A stretch of 64,000 bases of DNA from Borrelia maritima (GTDB lineage Bacteria; Spirochaetota; Spirochaetia; Borreliales; Borreliaceae): NCBI RefSeq assembly GCF_008931845.1, contig NZ_CP044535.1, positions 1 to 64,000 of the forward strand. Direction: 5' to 3'. A model generated the notes under the pieces. That model was given only the letters and a program-made list of their open reading frames with translations. It was not told the origin of the DNA and searched no databases. The translations under genes and the position numbers were made by a program. Numbering within the stretch: position 1 is the stretch's first letter; every line of letters starts with the position of its first letter. Of the stretch, positions 1-9,145 are shown one piece after another.

Positions 1-6
1 ATTTAA

Positions 7-13
7 TAGTATA
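7..13. other. Telomere-like TAGTATA element at window start
   Basis: The heptamer TAGTATA sits seven bases from the window start, followed by very AT-rich sequence and then the first gene at base 80. From memory, Borrelia hairpin telomeres carry a conserved TAGTATA box a few to about 17 bases from the hairpin tip, used by the telomere resolvase ResT. The position fits a left chromosome end whose terminal bases were not assembled. A heptamer this AT-rich can occur by chance, so the assignment leans on position and gene order. Confidence 0.45.
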
Positions 14-79
14 CAAAATATTTGAAAAAAATAAACTATCAGTATATTATATTCTTATTAAATTAATTAAAATTAAAAT

Positions 80-658
80 ATGAATATAATATTATCGACC
101 TTTTTTTATTTATTGATATGTAGCATGAATTTATTTTGTTTTCAAAATAAATTCATTACTAATCGCTGGGAATTCCCTAAAGAGAGTTTAATAAAAAAAA
201 AAATAAAAATAGGTATAACTTATCATAACTACATAAATCCCATCTTTTATAATGAAAACTATAAATACATTGCCTTTATTGGAATATCAACATCTTATAA
301 TGAATGGATTGAAATGCAGTTCAGTCCTATAAATTTTTTTACCATTCCAATAAATAAAGATTTTATTTCAAATGCTTATTTCAACTTAGCTTTCACTATT
401 TACATTGCTAAATATTCAATTTTAGCTGATACAATTAATATAAAATTCTTAATTGGAACCCAAGTAAATTTAACTTTAAGAACTACTATATTTACAGGAA
501 AAACAACTAATGCATTTCTCTATCCAATCTTCCCCCTAATTACCTTTAAATTTGAAATTGATTTTATACCCAATAACTATAGCATTTACTGCAAACTATC
601 AACTTCTTTTAAAGAATTTATTCTTTTAGATCTAGGAATCTCTATACTTATATCATAA
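80..658 (+). CDS. Small exported protein of unknown function, telomere-proximal
   Basis: This 192-residue protein is not one I recognise. It opens with a hydrophobic segment (about residues 4-21) that looks like a signal peptide, with Cys14 and Cys20 inside it but no clean lipobox. The rest is a run of alternating hydrophobic and polar stretches rich in Ile, Phe, Asn and Tyr, and it ends in Leu-Gly-Ile-Ser-Ile-Leu-Ile-Ser. This pattern would suit a small beta-barrel or an envelope protein, which is inference only. It is the first gene from the presumed left telomere, reads away from it, and converges on the glucosaminidase gene 41 nt downstream. It corresponds in position to B31 BB_0001. Confidence 0.7.
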   Translation: MNIILSTFFYLLICSMNLFCFQNKFITNRWEFPKESLIKKKIKIGITYHNYINPIFYNENYKYIAFIGISTSYNEWIEMQFSPINFFTIPINKDFISNAYFNLAFTIYIAKYSILADTINIKFLIGTQVNLTLRTTIFTGKTTNAFLYPIFPLITFKFEIDFIPNNYSIYCKLSTSFKEFILLDLGISILIS

Positions 659-699
659 AAACACGCAGATTAAAAACCAATCGTTAAATAATGATTTCA

Positions 700-1725
700 T
701 TAAGGAATAAGTACTATATTCATACCTGAATTTAAAGACTTTTTAATAGCATTTTCAACATTAGGAAAACTTGTTGTAATTGCGCCCATATCATAAGAAT
801 CTGTTATCATAATACTAGTAATATTTAAATTTTCCCTTATAATATTAACAATGGCTTTAGACATACTCGTTATATCTTTAGAAATTTTAGGAACATTCAC
901 ATGACCAATCATAATAAATTTAGAAGCTCTGCCAAAAACAAACGGCACAAAATTATTTAACATTAAAAAGCTTTTACTATAAGGCAAAAACGCCAAATAT
1001 TTATGTGTATCTATAGTTGTTCCCCCTAATCCGGGAAAATGTTTGATTGCTGAAAATACTCCATGACTTTGCATGCCATCAATAAAAGCCTCTACCATAA
1101 GTCCAATATTATAAGCAGAATATTCTCCAAATGTTCTATTTAGCAAAGGCGTGTGTGGTGCAAATTTTATATCAGCAACTGGAGCCATATTTAAATTAAT
1201 ACCAAGTCTCCGCAATTGCTTAGCAAGAACTTCGCCAATTTTATAAATAAGATGCAAATCTTTAACACCACCCACATACTCCATAGGTGGAAAATTATAA
1301 ACTCCCATTTTTTTATTTTCACTAGCTCTACTAACTATTCCACCCTCTTCATCAATAGCAATAAAAATATCATATCCAACATGATTTTTTATTGCTCTAA
1401 TTAATTCTCTTGTCTGTTGAGCATCTTTTAAATTTTCCCTAAACAAAATTATACCAATTGGATTAATCTTTCTTATCCTATTAATATCATCGACATTGAA
1501 CGCTTGAGCATTCTTAAAATCCGCTAAATTTCTAATCCCAATAAATAAGTTTCTATCCTTTAAAATAGTTTGAAAATCGAATTCACCTAAAAAGTTCATT
1601 AAATCTACAAGATCTGATTTATCTTTATTAAAATATTCATAATCTATTTCTGGCAAAGATTCTGCTGCAAATAAATCTAAACAAAAATAAAAAAATATAA
1701 AAGATAAAGCTTTTAAAAAGTCCAT
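700..1725 (-). CDS. Glycoside hydrolase family 3 beta-N-acetylhexosaminidase (NagZ-like)
   Basis: Family 3 glycosidase of 341 residues that would release N-acetylglucosamine from muropeptides or chito-oligosaccharides. The KHFPG motif is present and leads into a loop with D-T-H, matching the Asp-His general acid/base pair of NagZ. The nucleophile Asp is expected in the I-T-D-S-Y-D-M-G segment near the C-terminus. An N-terminal hydrophobic stretch (residues 1-20) looks like a signal peptide, unlike cytosolic NagZ, so the enzyme may act outside the inner membrane. The usual KHFPGHGDT is changed to KHFPGLGGTT, and the protein stops soon after the nucleophile region. Its start overlaps the upstream pyrophosphorylase-like gene by 13 nt, implying co-transcription. 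Family assignment is firm; substrate is inferred. Confidence 0.85.
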   Translation of the reverse strand: MDFLKALSFIFFYFCLDLFAAESLPEIDYEYFNKDKSDLVDLMNFLGEFDFQTILKDRNLFIGIRNLADFKNAQAFNVDDINRIRKINPIGIILFRENLKDAQQTRELIRAIKNHVGYDIFIAIDEEGGIVSRASENKKMGVYNFPPMEYVGGVKDLHLIYKIGEVLAKQLRRLGINLNMAPVADIKFAPHTPLLNRTFGEYSAYNIGLMVEAFIDGMQSHGVFSAIKHFPGLGGTTIDTHKYLAFLPYSKSFLMLNNFVPFVFGRASKFIMIGHVNVPKISKDITSMSKAIVNIIRENLNITSIMITDSYDMGAITTSFPNVENAIKKSLNSGMNIVLIP

Positions 1726-3194
1726 CTATAAAGCCCACACAGCAAGCCATAATCTTTTAATAATAAAGCAGAAAGAGAACAATTATATAAACCTTTAGTA
1801 GCCTCAAAATCATCGATTTTCTTCCTATAATTATGCTCACATCTATCTTCAAGGCAACTGCTATTAAGTAACATGTCAATAAATAACTTTGCAGGAAGAA
1901 ATCTTTTACTTCTGTCAACCGTTAAGATTAATGGATTTTTCATTAATCTTAACACTTCCCAAGTTATTTGCTCAACCGAAACATATTTGCCAATTTCTTT
2001 ATTTTGCTCAATAATTCTAATGGGCATTTTTTCTATTATTTGATCAATATTTTTTATCAAATACTCTAAATTAAAAAGCCCAGTAGCACAATTAAATAAT
2101 AGGGGATTGCCTTTATTCTCAAACTCTTCTATTCTCTCAGAAGAAATCCCCCCACCAATATCAACACAAGTTAAACGATTTTCACCATTTACTGCTAATA
2201 CTCCCCCCTTAAAATCTGTCTTGCTTTTAAAACTAAATTCAAATCCAGAAGAACAATTAGTTAAGGCCATTACAGCAAGAGCCTTAAAATTAATTGTAAA
2301 GCCCATATTATCAACATTGCCAATGTATACAAATCTTTTCCCAGATTCGTAAAGCTGTAAATAAATATCTTTTAAAATTTTAAAATTTTGACCATGACCA
2401 GCAGGCAAAGCTAAAATAGAATTATTATTTTTATTATCCTTGAAAGTAAAATATTGATAATTAGAGCCATTCAGTTTTTCATAACAATAAACTAAGGGTT
2501 GGACAGCCGTAAAAATATCTTCTTTTTTAAAATTACAAAAATTTACACTTTTAATTAAATCATCTACAAATAAATCATCCAAAAATTTTGAAATTAATTC
2601 ATTGGTTTTGCAACTAGTCATTTGAAACATTGAAGGCTTAATCCTTTTACCATACAAAGATTCGTATATTTTGGCAACCATTAAAAGGTGTCTGATTTTC
2701 AAAGCCAAAAATGAAAATCCAAAGCTGCCATCTTTATTAATATAAGCTGGGGTTATACCCTTTGGAAGTTTTCCAAATTTTTCCTTAAATTCAAGTATTT
2801 TAGATTCATATAGCACATATAAATCTTCACTTAACCCTCTATTTTTAGCTAAATCAAAATAACTTGTTGCAGAACCCCCATTTAAGATTCCAAAAGAAAG
2901 ATATGGAAAAAGAGCTAGTCCTAAATTTTCAAGATCACAAGAAGAAAAAATATAAAAATTACCTTCTTCTAAACGCAAAAACTTATAATAATCATAAAAA
3001 TATTTTTTTAAATTATCTTCAACCATACCTTTATTAAACTTAAAACTCTTAATTTTATCTGAAATATTAAAAATATTTTCATGATTATCACAAGGGAAAT
3101 ATTTAATAGTTTCAAAATTATTAATTCCTATCTCACCAGAATTAAGTTTTTTGAGTATCATTTCAGAAAAAATTTTATCAACTTGAATATTCAT
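1713..3194 (-). CDS. UDP-sugar pyrophosphorylase-like protein (UDPGP family)
   Basis: A 493-residue protein, usually carried as hypothetical, that I read as a divergent member of the eukaryote-type UTP-glucose-1-phosphate uridylyltransferase / UAP family. The N-terminal loop L-N-G-G-S-A-T-S (104-111) aligns with the nucleotide-binding GGLGTS loop. K-P-S-M-F-Q-M-T-S (186-194) fits the family's VPLVLMNSF strand. P-A-G-H-G (264-268) matches the PPGHGD motif, N-V-D-N-M-G (293-298) matches VxNVDNLG, and K-G-G-V-L-A-V-N-G follows at about 330. It is divergent from a phosphohexomutase gene 143 nt away, so the pair could make UDP-glucose or UDP-galactose for glycolipids. The glycine loop is altered, so activity is not certain. 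Confidence 0.7.
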   Translation of the reverse strand: MNIQVDKIFSEMILKKLNSGEIGINNFETIKYFPCDNHENIFNISDKIKSFKFNKGMVEDNLKKYFYDYYKFLRLEEGNFYIFSSCDLENLGLALFPYLSFGILNGGSATSYFDLAKNRGLSEDLYVLYESKILEFKEKFGKLPKGITPAYINKDGSFGFSFLALKIRHLLMVAKIYESLYGKRIKPSMFQMTSCKTNELISKFLDDLFVDDLIKSVNFCNFKKEDIFTAVQPLVYCYEKLNGSNYQYFTFKDNKNNNSILALPAGHGQNFKILKDIYLQLYESGKRFVYIGNVDNMGFTINFKALAVMALTNCSSGFEFSFKSKTDFKGGVLAVNGENRLTCVDIGGGISSERIEEFENKGNPLLFNCATGLFNLEYLIKNIDQIIEKMPIRIIEQNKEIGKYVSVEQITWEVLRLMKNPLILTVDRSKRFLPAKLFIDMLLNSSCLEDRCEHNYRKKIDDFEATKGLYNCSLSALLLKDYGLLCGLYRWTF

Positions 3195-3228
3195 TGGTTA
3201 AAACTAAAATCCTTAAGATAAAACTTAT

Positions 3229-3282
3229 CAATATAGGCAAAAAAATAAATTTTTAAGTATAATAATATAAGTACCTATATTG
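3229..3282. repeat. 9-bp inverted repeat in divergent promoter region
   Basis: CAATATAGG (3229-3237) is mirrored by CCTATATTG (3274-3282) across 36 nt, between the pyrophosphorylase-like gene (leftward) and the phosphohexomutase gene (rightward). A perfect TATAAT lies between the arms at 3258-3263. The arrangement could be an operator controlling both promoters, but 9-bp AT-rich matches are not rare in this genome. Confidence 0.3.
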
Positions 3283-3337
3283 TTGATTGATTATTATAGC
3301 AATAATATGGCTAGAATATCAATGAGAAGAAATTTAC

Positions 3338-5125
3338 ATGCTTAAACAATATTCACTTAACATGAAAAGTTTTAAAAAAGCTTTTGACGAGATGATATTT
3401 TCTCCTTCGGGATTTAGAAAAATTTTTGCAAAATCAAAAAATAAAGATTCAATAGAAAATGAAATAGACAATGAAGATAAAGTACTAATAGCATTAATAA
3501 TCTTTACAATATCAAATTATTTTAAAAATGAATCCAAACCATATATTGGATTAGGATTAGACTCAAGACCAACTGGCAACATTATTGCAGAAATAACAAT
3601 GAAAACACTAATAACAAATAAAGAAAAGATTAAATTTTTTGGCATACTGCCAATAACTGAAATTTTAGCTTGTACAAAAAATAGCAAAGATTTAAAGGGC
3701 TTTATTTACATCTCTGCAAGTCACAACCCAACAGGATACAATGGAATAAAAATAGGATTAAACGATGGTGGCGTGCTAAATTCTTCAAAAGCTCATGAAA
3801 TAATAAAACAAATTAAAAATAATAGTCAAAATGAAAAGTTAATAAATCACTTAATTAATACTCTAAACAAATTTGATGAAGATAAATGCCATTTAGAGGA
3901 TTATAACAAAACAATAACATTAGAAATAAAAAATAAAAAACAATCTTACGACGTATATAAATCATTAATACATGAAATAGCATATGAAAACGATATTAAC
4001 AATAAAAATATCGAAATTCTGAAAAAAAGAATACTAAAAAATCCAATTGGAATAATAGCAGAAATGAATGGAAGCTCTAGAATCAATTCAATAGATAAAG
4101 AATTGATAGAATCTTTGGGATTGAAAATGGAATTATATAATGACAAAATAGGTATTTTTAAGCATAATATTATTCCTGAAGGAAAATCTTTAAATGAATG
4201 TAAAAATCTGCTACAAAAGAAATATATACAAGACAATTCTTTTGAACTAGGATATGTACCAGATTGTGATGGAGATAGGGGCAATCTAGTGTTTATAGAC
4301 AAAGTCACAAACACTGCGAATATCATTGAGGCTCAAAAAATATTTGCACTTGTAGTAATTTCAGAGCTTAGCTATCTTTATTATACAGGAATAAGAAATA
4401 ACGTAGCCATAGTAACCAATGATGCAACATCTCTAAATATTGAAAAAATTGCAAATTTTTTCAACGCCAAAGTTTATAGGGTAGAAGTTGGAGAGGCCAA
4501 TCTAACAGAAATGGCAGATGACTTAAGAGTCCAGGGATTGATTGTAAAAATTTCGGGGGAAGGATCAAATGGAGGTTGCATAATACACCCTTCAAGGGTA
4601 AGAGACCCAATTACTACTCTACTTAGTATCGTAAAATTATTAAAAATGAAAGAACTTTACCAAATATGGTGCAAATTGTCTAAAAATTACTATAAAGAAA
4701 ATTACGACTTAAAAGATATTTTAAATACAACAAATTTTTATAGCAATGTAGTAGTATCATCCAAAAAAGCGAACTTAGAAAATCTTAAAATAGAAAATCA
4801 AGAAATTTTAAAAAGTAATTATGAAAATTTATTAATTAAAGAGATAAAAAGCAATAAGTTATTTAAAGAATTATCAATAATTGATTATGAAATTATTAAC
4901 TATGAAGGTAAAAGACAATCTAAGATTAGAACGGGAGATTCCTCAGGGGGACTAAAGGTATTGTTAAAAACTGATAAAGAAATTGTTGCAACATTATGGA
5001 TGAGAATCTCAAAAACAGAACCAGTAACAAGAGTGCTCAGCGAAGTTATTTATTCGAAAAAAAACATTTTGTTCAAGCTACTAGAATTTAATAAAAACTT
5101 AATAAAAAAAGCAAATCTACTATAA
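3338..5125 (+). CDS. Phosphoglucomutase / phosphomannomutase family protein
   Basis: Alpha-D-phosphohexomutase of 595 residues that interconverts hexose 1- and 6-phosphates in the cytosol. The phosphoserine loop S-A-S-H-N-P-T-G-Y-N-G, the metal loop D-C-D-G-D-R-G and a sugar-binding S-G-E-G-S-N-G-G segment are all present. The last differs from the common GEESGH, as in the longer PGM2-like subfamily. A C-terminal phosphate-binding R-I-S-K-T-E-P-V-T-R segment completes the fold. It is read alone from the divergent region shared with the pyrophosphorylase-like gene and ends in a bidirectional terminator with trpS. Known as femD/pgm in B31 annotation; which sugar it prefers cannot be told from sequence. 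Confidence 0.88.
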   Translation: MLKQYSLNMKSFKKAFDEMIFSPSGFRKIFAKSKNKDSIENEIDNEDKVLIALIIFTISNYFKNESKPYIGLGLDSRPTGNIIAEITMKTLITNKEKIKFFGILPITEILACTKNSKDLKGFIYISASHNPTGYNGIKIGLNDGGVLNSSKAHEIIKQIKNNSQNEKLINHLINTLNKFDEDKCHLEDYNKTITLEIKNKKQSYDVYKSLIHEIAYENDINNKNIEILKKRILKNPIGIIAEMNGSSRINSIDKELIESLGLKMELYNDKIGIFKHNIIPEGKSLNECKNLLQKKYIQDNSFELGYVPDCDGDRGNLVFIDKVTNTANIIEAQKIFALVVISELSYLYYTGIRNNVAIVTNDATSLNIEKIANFFNAKVYRVEVGEANLTEMADDLRVQGLIVKISGEGSNGGCIIHPSRVRDPITTLLSIVKLLKMKELYQIWCKLSKNYYKENYDLKDILNTTNFYSNVVVSSKKANLENLKIENQEILKSNYENLLIKEIKSNKLFKELSIIDYEIINYEGKRQSKIRTGDSSGGLKVLLKTDKEIVATLWMRISKTEPVTRVLSEVIYSKKNILFKLLEFNKNLIKKANLL

Positions 5126-5180
5126 AATTAATATTGTTTGATTAAATAATAAGTTAATTAGTAATATATGGGCCAGGCAT

Positions 5181-5213
5181 AAAAAATAAAAAATTAATAA
5201 TTTTTTATTTTTT
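5181..5213. terminator. Bidirectional AT-only hairpin between convergent genes
   Basis: A perfect 15-bp inverted repeat (5181-5195 and 5199-5213, 3-nt loop) made wholly of A and T, with T-runs on both strands. It lies between the phosphohexomutase gene and trpS and overlaps the trpS stop codon, so it could end transcripts from both sides. The lack of G:C pairs makes the stem weak. Confidence 0.5.
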
Positions 5214-6243
5214 CAACACTATATTTTATTCCATTCCAAGTCTTTGAAAGTCCTATTAAATCCTTAACATCTTTTACTACTTTATTTGCAATAAACCTTG
5301 CCTTGCTCGTACCATCAAAAATAATTTCATCAATGTAATCTTTTTTTTTGGCTTCATAAAAACTTCTTTTATCTCTAATTGGCTTTAAGAAGCTATTCAA
5401 AGCTAAAAACAATTTTCTCTTAACTTCAACATCACCCACTTTACCTTCCTTATACCTACTTTTAAGATCTTCAACTTCTTCGTGATTACTATTAAAAATA
5501 CTATGATAAATAAAAACGGGATTACCATCAACATTACCGGGAATATCCGACCTTATTCTATTTGGATCTGTATACATAGACATAATTTTTTTTTCTAACA
5601 AATTTTCATCATCGTTTAAAAAAATTGCATTATTAAGACTCTTACTCATTTTATTTTTACCGTAAATACCCACTAAAGGGCAAGAATCTGTGAAAACAGA
5701 TTCAGGTATTGGGAAAAAATTACTTTTGTACAAATAATTAAATCTTCTTGCAAGTTCTCTTGCAAATTCAATATGAGATTCATTATCACGCCCAACGGGC
5801 ACTAAATTTGCTTTTGCCATTAAAATATCTGCACTCATAAGAACAGGGTATCCTAAAAGACCATAAGGAATCTCTTTAAGCCCAGCTGCAATGCTCATGT
5901 CCTTTATACTTGGAATCCTTTGTAACCGCGCAACAGTAACAATCATTGAAAATATTAAATGAAGCTCAAAAAGCTCAGGTATAGCTGATTGCAAATATAT
6001 ATTAACCTTATTGGGATCAATTCCACAAGCAAGATAATCCAAAACCATTTCTCTAACATTAGAAGGTATTGTACTAATGCTTTTTAAATCAGGCTTTGTG
6101 GTAAGAGTGTGCAAATCCGCTATAATAAAATATGTTTCATACTCTTCTTGAAATTTCAACCGATTTACTACAGATCCCACATAATGCCCCAAATGAAGAG
6201 CACCAGTAGGTCTGTCTCCTGTAAGCATAACCTTTCTTTCCAA
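5194..6243 (-). CDS. trpS: Tryptophan--tRNA ligase
   Basis: Class I aminoacyl-tRNA synthetase charging tRNA-Trp. The HIGH-type signature H-L-G-H lies close to the N-terminus after T-G-D-R-P-T-G, and the KMSKS loop is intact (K-N-K-M-S-K-S-L-N-N). I place the start at the TTG at 6243 because AAGGAG lies 8 nt upstream of it. A TTG two codons earlier (6249) is only 2 nt from that site, and the ATG at 6228 is 23 nt away. The start region overlaps or abuts the stop of the upstream membrane-protein gene, so the two are translationally coupled. Length (349 aa) is normal for the family. Confidence 0.95.
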   Translation of the reverse strand: MERKVMLTGDRPTGALHLGHYVGSVVNRLKFQEEYETYFIIADLHTLTTKPDLKSISTIPSNVREMVLDYLACGIDPNKVNIYLQSAIPELFELHLIFSMIVTVARLQRIPSIKDMSIAAGLKEIPYGLLGYPVLMSADILMAKANLVPVGRDNESHIEFARELARRFNYLYKSNFFPIPESVFTDSCPLVGIYGKNKMSKSLNNAIFLNDDENLLEKKIMSMYTDPNRIRSDIPGNVDGNPVFIYHSIFNSNHEEVEDLKSRYKEGKVGDVEVKRKLFLALNSFLKPIRDKRSFYEAKKKDYIDEIIFDGTSKARFIANKVVKDVKDLIGLSKTWNGIKYSVEKIKNY

Positions 6244-6245
6244 AA

Positions 6246-7337
6246 TCAAATCTCCTTACTTTTGCCTGAAACAGGACTAATATCACTTAAAATCTCAGAT
6301 CCCCCCCCAAAAAATACAGAAAAAGACTTTAACCAGATTACATTGTCTACTATTACCTTTACAATTACGGTAAAAGGATAAGCTATTAGAAGACCCACAA
6401 TGCCCCAAAGCCATCCCCAAAAAAATAAAAAACATAATAGCAAAAATGGCGAAATATCAAGTCTTTTTCCTTGCATCTTGGGCTCAAGAATATTTCCAAT
6501 TAACATTTGAACAGAGGTATTATATATAAAAATATAAAGCACTATATTTAAATTTGGATAAAATTGAATTAAAGATGTTATTACAATAAAAAACACAGCT
6601 AATATAGATCCAATGCTGGGAATAAAATTGAAAACAAAGGTAAGAACTGCCCAAACAAGAGGGAAGTCTTGGCCAAATAAAGTTAATCCAATAAACACTA
6701 AAATACCTGTTAAGCAGCTTACAAGAATTTTTATACCTAAATATTTGCCAATTTGATTATTAATCGTATCTAAAGCCCCAATAAATCTAGTAGATACTGG
6801 TTTTTTAAAAGCTTTATCAAGCTTCATTCCAAAAACATGTATTTCTGAAAGCAAAAAATACAACAATAAAAAGACTACCACTAAACTACTTGTAAATCCA
6901 ATAATCTCATTAGAAGCTCTTGTTAAAAACGAATAAATGTAACCAGAAAAATTCATATCATTAATAACAGAACTATCAATTTTATAGCGACTAAGAGCAT
7001 CTTTCATAATAAATGCTAATTGATTTTGATAATAGGGCAATTGTTTCATTAAAACAGTAACGCTGTAATAAACGAAGCTAAAAACTAAATAAGAAAAAGA
7101 AAATAATAAAAAAAATATAATAAAAACTATTAAAAATTTTGGAACTTTAAATCTTGCCAAAAAAGTATAGACAGGATAAACTAAAAATCCTAACACTATG
7201 GAAATAGCCAAAGGTTTAAATACAGCTTCTGCTATTTTAAAAGCCCCAATAAATATTAAAACTATAACAATACAATAAAAAACAGATTCTACTCTCCAAG
7301 GCCTTAACCCTTGATTTGTATTTAAATCTTTAAACAT
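6246..7337 (-). CDS. AI-2E/PerM family integral membrane protein
   Basis: A 363-residue polytopic membrane protein of the UPF0118 (AI-2E exporter / PerM permease) family. There are two hydrophobic segments near the N-terminus, one at about residues 65-90, a long loop, then several helices through the C-terminal half. The late segment with I-L-E-P-K-M-Q-G and L-D-I-S-P-F is characteristic of the family. Substrates vary across members and cannot be inferred here; Borrelia lacks an obvious reason to export AI-2 specifically. A good Shine-Dalgarno (GAAAGGGG) precedes the ATG. It is co-transcribed with trpS, with which it shares a stop/start overlap. Confidence 0.8.
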   Translation of the reverse strand: MFKDLNTNQGLRPWRVESVFYCIVIVLIFIGAFKIAEAVFKPLAISIVLGFLVYPVYTFLARFKVPKFLIVFIIFFLLFSFSYLVFSFVYYSVTVLMKQLPYYQNQLAFIMKDALSRYKIDSSVINDMNFSGYIYSFLTRASNEIIGFTSSLVVVFLLLYFLLSEIHVFGMKLDKAFKKPVSTRFIGALDTINNQIGKYLGIKILVSCLTGILVFIGLTLFGQDFPLVWAVLTFVFNFIPSIGSILAVFFIVITSLIQFYPNLNIVLYIFIYNTSVQMLIGNILEPKMQGKRLDISPFLLLCFLFFWGWLWGIVGLLIAYPFTVIVKVIVDNVIWLKSFSVFFGGGSEILSDISPVSGKSKEI

Positions 7338-7394
7338 ATTTCCCCTTTCTATTTTTTTACTGCTTTTATCAACTAAACAAAAGTAATACAGAAA

Positions 7395-8252
7395 TTACAC
7401 GTTCAAGCAAATTTTCTCCATTATCCAATTATACAATTTAGTGCCCTTGCTATAATTAGCTTCAGCAAAATCTCCCACTCTATTATCATAAAACAATTTT
7501 TTTGCATTCTTATCATTTCCATGATACACTGTCAAAGTATTCCTACAATGATTCAAAATATTATTTAAGATTTCAAATGCAGGAATATCACTAAATCCAT
7601 CAGCAATGTAGAATATATTTTTAAAAGGAATTTGTCTTTTACTCTTTGGCACTCTCTCGTTAATCTTTTCATAAGAGCCTTTATTGATTTCAAAAATAAC
7701 CCTGGTTTTTATTGTATGATCTACAAAATAGCAAACACTGCTTAAAACCTTATTTTTAGAAAATTTATCATCTCTAAGTTCATAAAAAGGCATCAAATAA
7801 GAGTCTATAAACTCACATGCCCACACTTTGCTCACATAAGGCGCAACTTTGCTCCCCAAAATCATTTGTCTAAAACCACTTGAAACAATATAAATCTTGA
7901 CTTGAGAATTATCATTTTCCAACTTCTTATTTATTTCAGATATTTCATCAAATAAACCAATAACCCCTTCAAAAAATCTTAACCTAGCACCTAAATTAAA
8001 TAATGCTTTATTATCAAGACTTTTAAAAAATCCTTCTTTTACATAGGTTAAAAAATGGGATAAATATATCATTTCATTAGAAATTATATTATAACCATTT
8101 TGTCTATAAACATACTCTAAACCTTCAACTTCTCTCCAAAATGAACAAGAATCAACACAATACTCATCAAAAAGCACTTGTTGCATATTGCCATAAATAA
8201 GAGTATTGTCAAAATCAAATATTAAAGCTACAATATTTTCTCTTTCATTCAT
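7395..8252 (-). CDS. HAD-superfamily phosphatase-like protein
   Basis: A cytosolic 285-residue protein with the HAD nucleophile motif F-D-F-D-N-T-L near residue 16 and a motif IV-like D-G-F-S-D-I-P near residue 218. Between them lies a helical cap. I-V-S-S-G-F-R resembles motif II (Ser/Thr). Motif I has Asp-Phe-Asp, keeping both the nucleophile and the +2 Asp, so a phosphatase or phosphonatase activity is likely. No close functional family is recognisable and the substrate is unknown. It reads leftward from a 118-nt divergent region shared with cdaA. B31 position BB_0007. Confidence 0.7.
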   Translation of the reverse strand: MNERENIVALIFDFDNTLIYGNMQQVLFDEYCVDSCSFWREVEGLEYVYRQNGYNIISNEMIYLSHFLTYVKEGFFKSLDNKALFNLGARLRFFEGVIGLFDEISEINKKLENDNSQVKIYIVSSGFRQMILGSKVAPYVSKVWACEFIDSYLMPFYELRDDKFSKNKVLSSVCYFVDHTIKTRVIFEINKGSYEKINERVPKSKRQIPFKNIFYIADGFSDIPAFEILNNILNHCRNTLTVYHGNDKNAKKLFYDNRVGDFAEANYSKGTKLYNWIMEKICLNV

Positions 8253-8370
8253 AAATTCAAAAACAATTTAATTATAAACTGCATTTAACAAACTGTGCTT
8301 ATTTATATATTTTATATTATACTAATATAGGTTAATAAGTACAGTGTTTTAACATTGAGTAAAAAAATTT

Positions 8371-9141
8371 ATGATAGACATAAATGACTTAAATCAAATA
8401 AAAGATACTTTTTCAAGAATTTTAGATCTAAGCTTAATTAGTATCTTAGTATATTACATATATAAAAACGTAATCAATTCTTATTCTACAAATCTATTAA
8501 AAGGAATATTAATTATCATCTCTGTAGGAATTATTTCATATTATTTAAATCTCTATACAATTAGCTGGGTATTAAATTATGTAGCCAATATACTACCAAT
8601 AGCAATAGTCATACTTTTTAATCAAGAAATAAAAAAAATAATAATGCAAATTGGAAATTTCAATTTAGCTTTTAAGCTTTCAAATAAAAAAGAAGAAACC
8701 TTAAAAGTTATTTCTGAAATTCTAAAAGCAGTTAAACACCTATCTGAAAACAAATCTGGCAGCCTAATATGTATAGAAAAAAAAATACAGCTGGAACAAA
8801 TAATAAACAAAGGAACTAAAATTGATGCACTAATATCTAGTGAACTACTGATATCACTATTTGAACGCGAAACTCCCCTTCACGATGGAGCCGTAATAAT
8901 TAGTAAAAATAAATTAAAATATGCAGGCTCATTTTTGCCATTATCTAATGTTGATTCTATTAGCAAAGCATTTGGAACAAGGCATAGAGCAGGACTTGGG
9001 ATTTCTGAAAATTCGGATGCAATAACAATAATAACCTCCGAAGAAACTGGATCTATTTCTATTACAATCAATGCCAAATTGGAATACAATTTAAGCTTAA
9101 GCGAAATTAGAAAAAAGCTAAATCTCGAGCTAATAGAGTAA
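8371..9141 (+). CDS. cdaA: Diadenylate cyclase CdaA (c-di-AMP synthase)
   Basis: Membrane-bound DAC-domain enzyme (256 aa) that condenses two ATP to cyclic di-AMP. Three hydrophobic helices fill residues 18-85, and the DAC domain follows from about 105. The catalytic D-G-A (172-174), the R-H-R motif within G-T-R-H-R-A (202-207) and S-E-E-T-G (223-227) are all intact. The next gene, 4 nt downstream, encodes a YbbR-domain protein, the regulator CdaR of Firmicutes; this order is the classic cdaA-cdaR arrangement, though glmM does not follow here. Earlier annotations call it only a conserved membrane protein. Start of a seven-gene plus-strand run ending with priA. Confidence 0.93.
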   Translation: MIDINDLNQIKDTFSRILDLSLISILVYYIYKNVINSYSTNLLKGILIIISVGIISYYLNLYTISWVLNYVANILPIAIVILFNQEIKKIIMQIGNFNLAFKLSNKKEETLKVISEILKAVKHLSENKSGSLICIEKKIQLEQIINKGTKIDALISSELLISLFERETPLHDGAVIISKNKLKYAGSFLPLSNVDSISKAFGTRHRAGLGISENSDAITIITSEETGSISITINAKLEYNLSLSEIRKKLNLELIE

Positions 9142-9145
9142 AGTA

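Noticed and set aside
1216..1404. Open frame on the plus strand inside the glucosaminidase gene
   Set aside because: Antisense shadow of a gene with firm family motifs; no ribosome site and no recognisable protein. The same holds for many similar frames throughout the window.
8253..8370. cdaA promoter
   Set aside because: Many TATA-like words occur but none with a convincing -35 and spacing.
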